A DNA stretch of 55,570 bases from Nocardioides jejuensis (GTDB lineage: Bacteria; Actinomycetota; Actinomycetes; Propionibacteriales; Nocardioidaceae), in the NCBI RefSeq assembly GCF_004337475.1, contig NZ_SJZJ01000020.1, positions 1 to 55,570 of the forward strand, given 5' to 3'. Positions 41,010-48,644 of the stretch are shown here, piece by piece. The notes beneath the pieces are model-generated. The model made no database searches and was not told where the DNA came from. It saw nothing but the letters and a program-made list of their open reading frames with translations. How positions within the stretch are numbered: the stretch's first letter is position 1; every line of letters begins with the position of its first letter. The position numbers and the translations under genes are program-made.

Positions 41010-41207
41010 ATGACTGCGACTTCTGTCGACAATGATCCGCTGCTGACGCCGGCGGAGGTGGCCTCGCTCTTCCGCGTTGACCCCAAGACCGTCACGCGCT
41101 GGGCCCAGGCCGGCAAGATCGGCTCCATCCGTACGCTCGGCGGCCACCGGCGCTTCCGTCAGTCGGAGGTCCGTGCGCTGCTCGACGCGGCGACCGACGA
41201 CGACTGA
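41010..41207 (+). CDS. bldC: BldC-type MerR-like DNA-binding regulator
   Basis: BldC is a single-domain MerR-like winged-helix protein that binds head-to-tail on direct repeats and controls development genes in Streptomyces. This 65-residue protein has the full domain (LLTPAEVASLFRVDPKTVTR, then the TLGGHRRFRQSEVRALL wing and helix) and lacks any MerR dimerisation helix. ATG 41010 is used; the longer frame from 40878 is promoter region. Its last 49 bases overlap the convergent gene's 3' end. In a non-sporulating Nocardioidaceae-like host its role is likely general regulation. Confidence 0.93.
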   Translation: MTATSVDNDPLLTPAEVASLFRVDPKTVTRWAQAGKIGSIRTLGGHRRFRQSEVRALLDAATDDD

Positions 41208-42493
41208 GCCGACGTCAGCACCACGACGTCGCCATGCGTCCCGTAACCGGGTAGTCGGCCGCCGTACGGCGTTCCGTCGAAGGTGATCATCGACCACGCA
41301 TCGCTGTGGTGGACGACGCTGGGCCACGGGATGTTGCTCCCGTACGCCGCATCCAGCGCGCCCACCTCGCGCAGGTCCAGGTCGTACGCCGGATAGCGCT
41401 CGCGCTTCCCGGCCGGGTTGTCGAGGCCGTCGCTCGCGAGCAGGCGCCAGCCGTCCTCGGTCTCCACGATCACGCAACCCTCCGTGGCGGTGCGGTCCTC
41501 GACCGTCCCGACGAGCTCCCAGGGGCCCGTCGGGGAGGCTGCTCGCGCCAGGGCCGGCCGGAAGTCGAAGAAGCTCCGTGCGGCCACCCAGGCGAGGTGC
41601 CACTGCCCGTCGACACGGGTCAGGTGGGGATCCCAGGCGCCGACGTGCGGGCCGGGAGGCGTGGGCAGGTCGATCTCGGTGGAGGCGAGGACGTGCTCGC
41701 CGGTCAGCAGATCGGTGGTCGTCGCCGTGTGCGTGATCGCCATCCGGGTGCGGTCGAAGTCGCCCCAGGTGCTGGCCAGGACGTGCCAGTGTCCGTCGTC
41801 GCGCAGGAGGTGCACGGCGTGGTCGCCCTGCACGAGTCCGTTGCGCGTCCACCAGAGAAGTGACTCGGGGCGCAGGTCGTCCGTGCCCGGCAGCCAGGAC
41901 CAGACCCCGGTCTGCGCCGCCTCGGCGAACCCCGGGCCGGCCTGGGTCGCGGTCAACCAGTGCCGCCCTTCGCGCACGTACGCCGACCCGTCGGCGTTCG
42001 TGATCAGGTGGAGGTCGCGCAGCCCGATCTGGCCGAAGGTTCCGGCTCGCCAGGACATGGCGCCGCGTGGCTCCGGCACCTCGAGGTCGGCCAGGAACGC
42101 GGGATCGCGGACCTCGACGAGCTCCGTGGCGTCGACCTTGCACCGCGCGCGCCAGGGGCCGTCGGCGGTGTCGCGGCTCCACGCGGTCAGCCAGCGCCCG
42201 GTCAGGGTCAGCGCCAGCGCCTGGGGAGTGGTCTTGAGGCGTCCGTGGCGCCGGGCGTAGAAGCCGGAGGTCTCGCCGGGGACCTCGACGTACAGCTTCA
42301 GGCGTCGACGGTCGGTGTCGTAGCGGAGCGACAGTGCGTGCCTGCCTGACACGAGCGCCACGTGGACGTGTGCCGCGGCCGGATCGGGCGTTGCCTCGAC
42401 CCCGACGAACGGTGCCTGGAACCCGGTGCGCCGTTCGTGCTGGACCAGCTGCACGGGTCGGAACCTGTGCGCCAGAGCCAGCGGCGGGATCAT
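41159..42493 (-). CDS. Beta-propeller glycoside-hydrolase-like protein (GH43/GH32-like)
   Basis: This 444-residue protein has repeated blade-like strands with Trp and Asp at turns (AWDPHLTRVDGQWHLAWVAARSF-type pairs, EGCVIVETEDGWRLLAS, LLWWTRNGLVQGDHAVHLL), which fits a five-bladed propeller of the GH43/GH32/GH68 kind. An N-terminal ~170-residue region is Arg- and beta-rich. I cannot name catalytic residues with confidence. There is no signal peptide, so it is cytosolic or non-enzymatic. ATG 42493 has TAACCT six bases upstream: likely leaderless. The C-terminus, a Ser/Ala-rich tail, overlaps bldC antisense by 49 bases. Confidence 0.65.
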   Translation of the reverse strand: MIPPLALAHRFRPVQLVQHERRTGFQAPFVGVEATPDPAAAHVHVALVSGRHALSLRYDTDRRRLKLYVEVPGETSGFYARRHGRLKTTPQALALTLTGRWLTAWSRDTADGPWRARCKVDATELVEVRDPAFLADLEVPEPRGAMSWRAGTFGQIGLRDLHLITNADGSAYVREGRHWLTATQAGPGFAEAAQTGVWSWLPGTDDLRPESLLWWTRNGLVQGDHAVHLLRDDGHWHVLASTWGDFDRTRMAITHTATTTDLLTGEHVLASTEIDLPTPPGPHVGAWDPHLTRVDGQWHLAWVAARSFFDFRPALARAASPTGPWELVGTVEDRTATEGCVIVETEDGWRLLASDGLDNPAGKRERYPAYDLDLREVGALDAAYGSNIPWPSVVHHSDAWSMITFDGTPYGGRLPGYGTHGDVVVLTSAQSSSVAASSSARTSD

Positions 42494-42515
42494 GCCGTGA
42501 GGTTAGCGGTCCCGC

Positions 42516-45440
42516 TCAGCGCAGGCCGCGCACGTAGCCGGCCGCGGTGCGGACGTTCGCGAGCCGCTTCTCCCACGTGAGGCCCACGAAGGTGAGGGCG
42601 ACGCCGGCGAGGCCGATGAGCGCCCACTGCGGCAGCACCTGGGCGATCGTCATCTGCCGCAGCACGAGCAGGGTCAGCGCGGAGCCGCCCGCCAGGAGGG
42701 GAGCCGCCCAGCGGCGCTGGACGCCAACCGCGACGAGGGCGATGGCGCCTGCGCCCAGCAGCACGGCGCGCAGCGCGACGGGCTCGGCGAGCACCTGCAG
42801 CAGGCTGGGCACCAGCGCCAGCCCGAGCCCGGCTCCCTGCGTCTGCAGGGTCGACCGGTCGCCGCGGAGAAGTGCCACCGTGCCCACGACCAGCAGGACG
42901 ACCGCCAGCGGCAGGGTGTACGCCTCGACGGTGCCCACGCCGAGCTGGTCCAGGCGGAGCCACGTGGCCAGCGTGAGCAGGGTCAGGCCGACCCAGCCGA
43001 AGCGGCGCCGGTCGGCGTGGAGCAGTGCGGACACCGTGAAGGCAACGCCGCCGAGCGTCAGGTAGACCGCCGTCCAGGCCTGCGGATCGGCCAGCGGTGC
43101 GACCGCGGCGAGGGCAGCCCAGCCGCCGACGACACCAGCAGGGACCTCGCGCACGGGGTCGGCCCGCCACGCCAGGAGAGCGCCCAGTGCGGCCACCGCC
43201 GGAACGCCGATCCACGCGCCAGACAGGCCGACGAGGTCAGTTGCGGACCAGAGCAGGGCACCAGCGGCGACGGGCGTTGCAGCGCGGGCGACGACGTCGG
43301 CGGGTGCCGTGCGGCGTACCTCGTGGAGGACGGTGACGGCGAGGCCCAGGGAGAGCACCACGACGGCCGTGGCGGTGTCGGGCCAGGCCGCCAGCCCGGC
43401 GGCGCCGAGGAGCGCCATGCCGGCGAGCGAGCCCTCCGGCCGACGGAGTACGCCGACGAGCGTCGCGACCAGTCCGGTGGCCGCCAGTTGCCCGGCGACG
43501 ATGCGGAGGTCGCCCGGCTCGAAAGCAGCCGAGACGGTGATCGCGACGAGTGCGACACCGAGCCCCGAGACCTCCGGTGCCGCGCCGGGGCGGCTGAGCG
43601 CTAGCACGGCGACGGCCGCGATGACGGGCGCGGCGCGCCAGGTTCCGTCGAGCCCGGAGGCCGAGGCGATCGCCCAGGTGGTGGCACCGAGCGCGACCGG
43701 CAGTGCCCATCCCGAGACCTCCCGGAGCCAGCCGGGTGCTCGCTCGGTCGATGCCGCGGCGAAGGCAGCCGTCAGCAGTGCGAGGACCGCGATCGTCAAC
43801 CCGTCATCGGCCAGCGCCGTGCCCAGGGCGAGGATGCCGAGGGGCGGGACCGCGATCCAGGCGACGTTCTCCCGCCGGGCCAGGGCCCAGGAGGCGAGGC
43901 CGCCGGCGGCGACGACGAACGTGGCAACCGCCGTGTAGCGCGGGACGCCGAAGATCACGGGGGAGAGCGAACCGGCCGCGACCAGGACCGTGATCGCCGG
44001 TGCGAGCAGCCTGCGCGGGGGCACGAGGCTCGACCCGCGGGCGAGGCTGATCAGGGCGGCGAGGGCCGCAGCCGTGGTGAGCGGCAGCAGCGCCGACCAG
44101 ACCCCGTCGACGGACCACGGCATGACGTAGCCCGTTGCGTCGTCGGTCCACAGGCCGTGGTCCAGCAGGTCAGAGTCGACCACCGTGGACAGAGCTGCCA
44201 TGCAGGCGAGCAGGGCGGTGGCCGCTCCGGCGAGGGTGAGCGGGGCCGCCGTGACGATCCGCCAGGGGTGCGGCAGGAGCCACGCGGCGACGGTGTGGGT
44301 GGCCACGACCGCAACGAGAGTCAGCGTCACCGGGGCGAGGGCCTCGTCGAGCCCGGGCATGCATGCGGCCACGGTCAGCAGCAGGACCGCGGCCGAGGCA
44401 GCCCCGGTGCGGATGGCGGCCGGCACGCGGCGTACGGCGAGGGGTGCGGCGGCGAGGACGGCAGCAGCGACGAGGGGCCAGGCGTGGCCCTCCGCCCAGA
44501 GGCCGGACCACGAGGCGTGCAGGGCCGCACGGGTGATCCCTGCGGCGACCAGTCCGATCCAGGCCATGCCTGCGACGGCGGCGATGCCGATCGCGGGGGC
44601 GGCCAGGCGCAGGGACCGGAGACCCAGTGCGAGGGCGGCGCCGGTCACGCTCGCCACGAGCGACCAGCGCGCGGGGGTGGCCCAGTCGAATCCGGCCGTG
44701 GCCAGCAGTGCAGCCGTCGTGCCGAGGAAGACGACGACCTCTGCGCTGACCAGCCGTGGTTCCTTCGTACGCCGCGTGGCAACGGCCGCCGCGGTGCCGG
44801 CGCCGGCCACGAGGGCGCCGGCCAGGACGGCGAACCCGGTCGAGCCGAGGTCACCGAACCAGCCCGAGCTGTGCGCCCCGGTGAGGTCGAGCAGGAAGAG
44901 CCCGAGGGCCACGGTCGTCAGAGATTCGGCTCCGGCCCGCAGTCCGCTCCGTGCGCTCCAGGCCGCCAGACCACCGGCGGCGGCCGTGAAGCCGACCAGG
45001 ACGGCCGTGCGCCCGCCGACGCCGAGGGCGCTCCACGCCACGGCCAGGAAGACCAGGGCGGCGACCACGAGGCAGAGGGCGCCCAGGCCGAGCAGGATCT
45101 TCGGCACCGTCAGGCCGGACATCACCGGGCGGACCGCTGCGGGGCGGTCGATCGGGAGCGGAGCCCGCATCCGGAGGTCCGCCGCACGCTGCTGCATCGC
45201 CGGGCCCGGGGGCACCGGCGGCGCCGCGCCAGCCGGCACCGTCACGGCGGGCACCCCGGCAGCCACCAGCGGGCGGTCGGACAGCTGGCCGACGAGACGG
45301 TCGACGGTCTGCAGCGCGACGAACACGTCGTACGCGCGAGAGTCGTCGAGGGCGGCGCGACACTGGTCGCACCCGTCGGCGGCGACGGGAAGCGCTGCGC
45401 GGCAGCGCGGGCACACGGTGCGGTCGGCGTACAGGAACAT
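42516..45440 (-). CDS. Large zinc-ribbon multi-pass membrane protein (SCO7613-like)
   Basis: This 974-residue protein begins with a zinc ribbon (Cys10, 13, 24 and 27: CPRC and CDQC) and a short soluble segment (~30-115), followed by roughly 25 hydrophobic segments with short Arg-containing loops to the C-terminus. It matches the actinobacterial family known as SCO7613 C-terminal-domain membrane proteins, of unknown function. ATG 45440 has CACGAT six bases upstream, so the mRNA is probably leaderless. The gene is composed almost wholly of Ala, Leu, Val and Gly codons. It follows tRNA-Phe on the same strand but is separated from it by a terminator. Confidence 0.85.
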   Translation of the reverse strand: MFLYADRTVCPRCRAALPVAADGCDQCRAALDDSRAYDVFVALQTVDRLVGQLSDRPLVAAGVPAVTVPAGAAPPVPPGPAMQQRAADLRMRAPLPIDRPAAVRPVMSGLTVPKILLGLGALCLVVAALVFLAVAWSALGVGGRTAVLVGFTAAAGGLAAWSARSGLRAGAESLTTVALGLFLLDLTGAHSSGWFGDLGSTGFAVLAGALVAGAGTAAAVATRRTKEPRLVSAEVVVFLGTTAALLATAGFDWATPARWSLVASVTGAALALGLRSLRLAAPAIGIAAVAGMAWIGLVAAGITRAALHASWSGLWAEGHAWPLVAAAVLAAAPLAVRRVPAAIRTGAASAAVLLLTVAACMPGLDEALAPVTLTLVAVVATHTVAAWLLPHPWRIVTAAPLTLAGAATALLACMAALSTVVDSDLLDHGLWTDDATGYVMPWSVDGVWSALLPLTTAAALAALISLARGSSLVPPRRLLAPAITVLVAAGSLSPVIFGVPRYTAVATFVVAAGGLASWALARRENVAWIAVPPLGILALGTALADDGLTIAVLALLTAAFAAASTERAPGWLREVSGWALPVALGATTWAIASASGLDGTWRAAPVIAAVAVLALSRPGAAPEVSGLGVALVAITVSAAFEPGDLRIVAGQLAATGLVATLVGVLRRPEGSLAGMALLGAAGLAAWPDTATAVVVLSLGLAVTVLHEVRRTAPADVVARAATPVAAGALLWSATDLVGLSGAWIGVPAVAALGALLAWRADPVREVPAGVVGGWAALAAVAPLADPQAWTAVYLTLGGVAFTVSALLHADRRRFGWVGLTLLTLATWLRLDQLGVGTVEAYTLPLAVVLLVVGTVALLRGDRSTLQTQGAGLGLALVPSLLQVLAEPVALRAVLLGAGAIALVAVGVQRRWAAPLLAGGSALTLLVLRQMTIAQVLPQWALIGLAGVALTFVGLTWEKRLANVRTAAGYVRGLR

Positions 45441-45500
45441 GCGCCCATCGTGCAGCCCCGTGGGCGGCCGCGGCGTGCGTCGACCTACTCAGAAATGGCG

Positions 45501-45530
45501 ACAGCCGCAGGTCCGAAGACCTGCGGCTGT
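45501..45530 (-). terminator. tRNA-Phe terminator
   Basis: A perfect 13-bp stem ACAGCCGCAGGTC with its complement and a CGAA tetraloop lies directly 3' of tRNA-Phe on the minus strand, followed by a short T-rich stretch. Confidence 0.85.
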
Positions 45531-45532
45531 GC

Positions 45533-45609
45533 TGGTGGCCAGGGGCGGGGTCGAACCGCCGACCTACCGATTTTCAGTCGGTCGCTCGTACCAACTGAGC
45601 TACCTGGCC
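45533..45609 (-). tRNA. tRNA-Phe (GAA), CCA encoded
   Basis: Read on the minus strand: acceptor GGCCAGG/CCTGGCC, D-arm GCTC/GAGC, anticodon stem ACCGA/TCGGT with loop CTGAAAA (anticodon GAA), T-arm GGCGG/CCGCC with TTCGACC. Discriminator A and the 3' CCA are in the DNA. Confidence 0.96.
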
Positions 45610-45720
45610 GGGCCGTCGAGAACCATACAGCAGGAGGGGCTCAGCCATGAAAACGGCCATTTGGGCGTCCCTCGCGGCTGGCCCTATGCTGAGCGGGCTC
45701 GAGCGCCTGCGCCCGAGTGG

Positions 45721-45793
45721 GCCCCCTTCGTCTAGCGGCCCAGGACCCCGCCCTTTCACGGCGGTAGCGCCGGTTCGAATCCGGTAGGGGGTG
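45721..45793 (+). tRNA. tRNA-Glu (TTC)
   Basis: Acceptor GCCCCCT/AGGGGGT (first pair G-T), anticodon stem CCGCC/GGCGG with loop CTTTCAC (anticodon TTC), T-arm CCGGT/ACCGG-type stem with TTCGAAT, discriminator G. CCA is not encoded. A direct repeat begins at the next base. Confidence 0.95.
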
Positions 45794-45880
45794 CGACGAG
45801 GAGAGAGAATCTCCGCGAAGCAGAGGGTCCGGCGCAGGCCGGACCCTCGTCTGTTTCGTGGAGATTCTCTCGACGAGGAG
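45794..45880. mobile_element. MITE-like insertion abutting tRNA-Glu
   Basis: A 67-bp element (45804-45870) has 11-bp terminal inverted repeats AGAGAATCTCC/GGAGATTCTCT and is flanked by a perfect 10-bp direct repeat CGACGAGGAG (45794-45803 and 45871-45880), as a target duplication would be. Inside is a 10-bp hairpin AGGGTCCGGC-GCAG-GCCGGACCCT (45824-45847) that can act as the tRNA-Glu terminator. It codes for nothing. A nested terminator without transposition origin is the alternative. Confidence 0.55.
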
Positions 45881-45999
45881 TGCCCCAGCAGCGAGCGAAG
45901 CGAGCTGCCGGGGGTGCGGTTCGTCCTCGTCAGAGGACCTCGATTGTGAGGTCCGGCGGGAGATGGGCTAAGGTTCCACTCGCTTCACCACGAAGCAAT

Positions 46000-46073
46000 G
46001 GCCCCGTAGCGCAGTTGGTTAGCGCGCCGCCCTGTCACGGCGGAGGCCGCGGGTTCGAGTCCCGTCGGGGTCG
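46000..46073 (+). tRNA. tRNA-Asp (GTC)
   Basis: Acceptor GGCCCCG/CGGGGTC, D-arm GCGC/GCGC, anticodon stem CCGCC/GGCGG with loop CTGTCAC (anticodon GTC), T-arm with TTCGAGT, discriminator G. CCA is not encoded. Confidence 0.96.
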
Positions 46074-46079
46074 CCGATC

Positions 46080-46112
46080 ATCAGCCCGGATCTCTCAGAG
46101 ATCCGGGCTGAT
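46080..46112 (+). terminator. tRNA-Asp terminator
   Basis: A perfect palindrome of two 16-base arms (ATCAGCCCGGATCTCT and complement) around one C begins six bases after tRNA-Asp, followed by a T-containing run. Confidence 0.85.
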
Positions 46113-46254
46113 GTCATTTGGTGGCCGAGGCGCGACTGGACAACCATCCGGACGCACTCTGCTCACGTCATGACATCCGCATGGCGCGCTGGTGTGGTTG
46201 CACAGTGGGCTCGAGCAGCTCGATGGGCGACCGGCGGTTTGGTTGGATGACCGT

Positions 46255-46608
46255 GTGCCGGTCGAGATGAGCAACGAAGCCTTCGATGCCCTCGTCGACG
46301 AAGCCCTCGACGGCATTCCCGACGAGCTGGCGGCGCTGGTGCGCAACGTCGCGGTCCTCGTGGAGGACGAGGCGCCCGCTGACGATCCCGACCTGCTCGG
46401 TCTGTACGACGGCGTCGCGCTCACCGACCGCAGCCTCCAGGACGGGTTCGAGCTGCCGGACCGGATCCTGCTCTTCCGCGCCAATCTGCTCGACATGTGC
46501 GACTCGCAGGAGGAGGTGGCCGACGAGGTGCGGATCACCGTGGTGCACGAGATCGCCCACCACTTCGGCATCGACGACGAGCGGCTGCACGCGCTCGGCT
46601 GGGGCTGA
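46255..46608 (+). CDS. Zincin-like metallopeptidase family protein
   Basis: This 117-residue protein belongs to the small metallopeptidase family of actinobacteria. It has the zinc-binding HExxH in VVHEIAHHFGIDDERL near the C-terminus and an acidic N-terminal half (FDALVDEALDGIPDEL). Substrate and role are unknown. The start is probably GTG 46255, since TTGGAT (46243-46248) lies six bases upstream and there is no Shine-Dalgarno; ATG 46267 is the alternative and would remove four residues. It is followed by an inverted-repeat-bounded element. Confidence 0.82.
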   Translation: MPVEMSNEAFDALVDEALDGIPDELAALVRNVAVLVEDEAPADDPDLLGLYDGVALTDRSLQDGFELPDRILLFRANLLDMCDSQEEVADEVRITVVHEIAHHFGIDDERLHALGWG

Positions 46609-46616
46609 CCCCAAGC

Positions 46617-46771
46617 GCGTGTCTGGCAAACCTGCGCCTGCTACGCGTCGCCCGGCACGTGCCCTGGCTGCGTTGTCGTCAGTCGCCGTGGCTCCGCCAC
46701 GGCTCCCTCCTCCGCCTTGCCAGCCCACGCACCGGCCGCCGCTCGCGACGGCGACGGTTTGTCAGACACGC
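46617..46771. repeat. 155-bp element bounded by 16-bp inverted repeats
   Basis: GCGTGTCTGGCAAACC (46617-46632) and its complement with one mismatch (46756-46771) bound a non-coding segment containing two further symmetric elements, GGCACGTGCC (46654-46663) and a 7-bp hairpin GCCGTGG/CCACGGC (46685-46703). No target duplication is visible. It may be a MITE-like repeat or a structured RNA; it also lies where a bidirectional terminator between the convergent metallopeptidase and crcB genes is expected. Confidence 0.55.
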
Positions 46772-46772
46772 C

Positions 46773-47096
46773 CTAGGCGAGGACGAAGCCGGCCTGGGCA
46801 GCTCCCAGGGCCAGCAGCACCGTGCCGAGGGCGTACGCCGTGCCCGTGACGCGCCCCAGCTCGACCGACTTGACCGTGAGCGCCGAGTACGTCGTCAGGG
46901 CGCCGCAGAAGCCGGTGCCGAGCAGTGCCATCAGGTGACCGTCGAGCGTGAGACCGGCGAAGAGCCCGAGCAGGAAGGCGCCGACCACGTTGACCAGCAG
47001 GGTGCCGAGGGGGAACCGGCCGTCGAGGTAGTGACCGGCGGTGTAGCGCAGCGGAGCGCCGACAGCCGCGCCCGCGACGACGAGGACTGCGTCCAT
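46773..47096 (-). CDS. crcB: Fluoride exporter CrcB/Fluc, subunit 2
   Basis: This 107-residue, four-helix Fluc-family fluoride channel has the family motifs GAAVGAPLRY, GTLLVNVVGAFLLG (the Asn lining the pore), and GTGFCGALTTYSAL around the TM3 break. Two adjacent crcB genes in actinobacteria and bacilli usually encode a heterodimer. I use ATG 47096, which overlaps the stop of the first crcB gene as TGATG, so the two subunits are made together. It ends two bases from the inverted-repeat element. Confidence 0.93.
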   Translation of the reverse strand: MDAVLVVAGAAVGAPLRYTAGHYLDGRFPLGTLLVNVVGAFLLGLFAGLTLDGHLMALLGTGFCGALTTYSALTVKSVELGRVTGTAYALGTVLLALGAAQAGFVLA

Positions 47097-47512
47097 CACT
47101 CGTTGCCCTCCTCGGCCTCGAACTCCGCCTGCGAGGCGGGGGAGGACCACACATGGGCCAGCCGTACGGCGAGCACGCAGGCGATCAGCGTCGCCGCCAT
47201 GTAGCTGAACGCCAGGTCGCTCGAACCATGGGCGAGCAGCGCCCGGCTCTGGTTGGCGTACGTCGAGAGGGTGGTCCAGCCGCCGAGCAGGCCCGTGCCG
47301 AGGAGCACGGGCAGCACCGCGTGGCGGCGTACGACCGCGAAGGCGGGGAGCAGGGCCAGCAGGAAGCTGCCGGTGACGTTGATCGTCAGCGTGCCCCAGG
47401 GAAAGCCAGTGCCGGCGGGCCAGGTCGTGTCGACGCCCCAGCGGGCGAGGGCGCCGAGGGCGCCACCGACAGCGGCCGCCAGGAGGAAGAGCGGCTGCGG
47501 GGGCTTGGTCAC
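47096..47512 (-). CDS. crcB: Fluoride exporter CrcB/Fluc, subunit 1
   Basis: This 138-residue Fluc-family protein has four membrane helices, GGALGALARWGVD, GTLTINVTGSFLLA with the pore Asn, and GTGLLGGWTTLSTY at the TM3 break, plus an acidic C-terminal tail (EFEAEEGNE) beyond the usual length. Its GTG start (47512) overlaps the stop of the upstream HATPase gene as GTGA, and its own stop overlaps the second crcB start. The three genes are therefore one tightly coupled operon. No fluoride riboswitch is recognisable upstream. Confidence 0.92.
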   Translation of the reverse strand: MTKPPQPLFLLAAAVGGALGALARWGVDTTWPAGTGFPWGTLTINVTGSFLLALLPAFAVVRRHAVLPVLLGTGLLGGWTTLSTYANQSRALLAHGSSDLAFSYMAATLIACVLAVRLAHVWSSPASQAEFEAEEGNE

Positions 47513-48489
47513 TCCGCGGACTCGTCCCGCTCGAGGGCGAGCAGCTCGTCGCTCCACGGCAGCGGCGACTCGCCGTCGCCCTGGCGGACGAACTCGCCGA
47601 GGTACCACCTGCGGAAGGCGCGCTGCTCGGGCGAGGTGGCCAGGGAGAGCAGCCGCTCGGAACGGCAGAAGGTGTCGGCGAGCTCGAGCATGTCGATCAT
47701 TCTGCTCGCGGTGTGCGGCAGCGTGGGCGGTACGACGAGCGTGGCGTCGATGGTCTTCGTCTCGGCCTCGCCCTCGAGTGCGGCGTCCAGCGCGTCGGCC
47801 CCGCCCGAGCGGCGCAGCTGGTCGTCGAAGCTGTGGAAGACCCGCGAGATGCTCGAGGCGATCGGGTAGCTGTCCCCGTGCGCGAGGGCCAGGAGGCGCA
47901 GCTCGCGGCGCAGCTCCTGGTGATGGACGTACGTCGCGGCGTACAGGTCGACGGGCAGGTCCTGGAAGCGGACCGGAAGCCCTTCGTGTACCTCGGCCGC
48001 CGTGGCGACGAACGGCTCGGCCTCGAAGATGTCGCCGGGCAGGGACGGCTCCTCCGCCATCGACGGCGCCGGCTCGAACCAGACGACCTTGCCCTGCCGT
48101 TCGATCTCCGCGCCCCAGGCCGTGGCTGCCATGGCGACGATCTCGAGGCCGCGGCCGATGGTGGTCAGGTGGTCGCCCTCGGCAACGCGCACGGGCGACG
48201 CCGGTGGCTGGAGCGAGCCGTCGAGGACCTCGACCCGCGGGTGCTCCCGGGTGCCACGCATCCGGAGCCGGACCGGCGCCCGTGCGTGCAGCAGGGCGTT
48301 GGCGACGAGCTCGGACACACCGAGCTCGGCGGTCTCCACGAGCTCCGCGCGTCCGAGGGTCCGCAGCGACTCGCCGACCCAGAGGCGCGCCTGCTTCACA
48401 CACCCGGGACCGGGGTCCAGGTGGATTGCTGGCTGGCTCAGGGGCACGCGAACGACTCCGTCTGCGATGGGTTGCGTTACGTCCCTCAC
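47509..48489 (-). CDS. HATPase_c_2 (RsbW-like) regulatory protein with unknown C-terminal domain
   Basis: The first ~150 of 326 residues form a GHKL ATPase domain of the anti-sigma-factor/RsbW type: an N box in ELGVSELVANALLHARAPVRL and a glycine-rich lid in TTIGRGLEIVAMAATAWG. The remaining ~170 residues are helical (HHQELRRELRLLALAHGD, ADTFCRSERLLSL) and I do not recognise them. Such proteins usually bind a sigma factor or anti-sigma antagonist. The start is GTG 48489 with GGAG nine bases upstream; longer frames enter the divergent ndh promoter. It leads the crcB operon (GTGA overlap), which is unusual company. Confidence 0.78.
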   Translation of the reverse strand: MRDVTQPIADGVVRVPLSQPAIHLDPGPGCVKQARLWVGESLRTLGRAELVETAELGVSELVANALLHARAPVRLRMRGTREHPRVEVLDGSLQPPASPVRVAEGDHLTTIGRGLEIVAMAATAWGAEIERQGKVVWFEPAPSMAEEPSLPGDIFEAEPFVATAAEVHEGLPVRFQDLPVDLYAATYVHHQELRRELRLLALAHGDSYPIASSISRVFHSFDDQLRRSGGADALDAALEGEAETKTIDATLVVPPTLPHTASRMIDMLELADTFCRSERLLSLATSPEQRAFRRWYLGEFVRQGDGESPLPWSDELLALERDESAE

Positions 48490-48644
48490 ACTGGGACGCA
48501 CTCCATGCTTGCACAAGCGACATCTCGGACGGTGGACGGCAAGGGGTGGGCCGCTGGACGAGCACCCGGTGGGAGGTGGCAGGCTAGGGCTCGCGCCCGC
48601 GGGGAGGGCGCCCACGGGAGGGTCTGCCCAGGAAAGGCCAGTAC

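Noticed and set aside
45721..46112. tRNA cluster as integration site of a genomic island
   Set aside because: No integrase, no duplicated tRNA 3' end beyond the 10-bp repeat, and flanking genes are ordinary chromosomal ones.
48490..48644. Fluoride riboswitch upstream of the HATPase-crcB operon
   Set aside because: I could not find the conserved pseudoknot-forming segments of that riboswitch on the minus strand.
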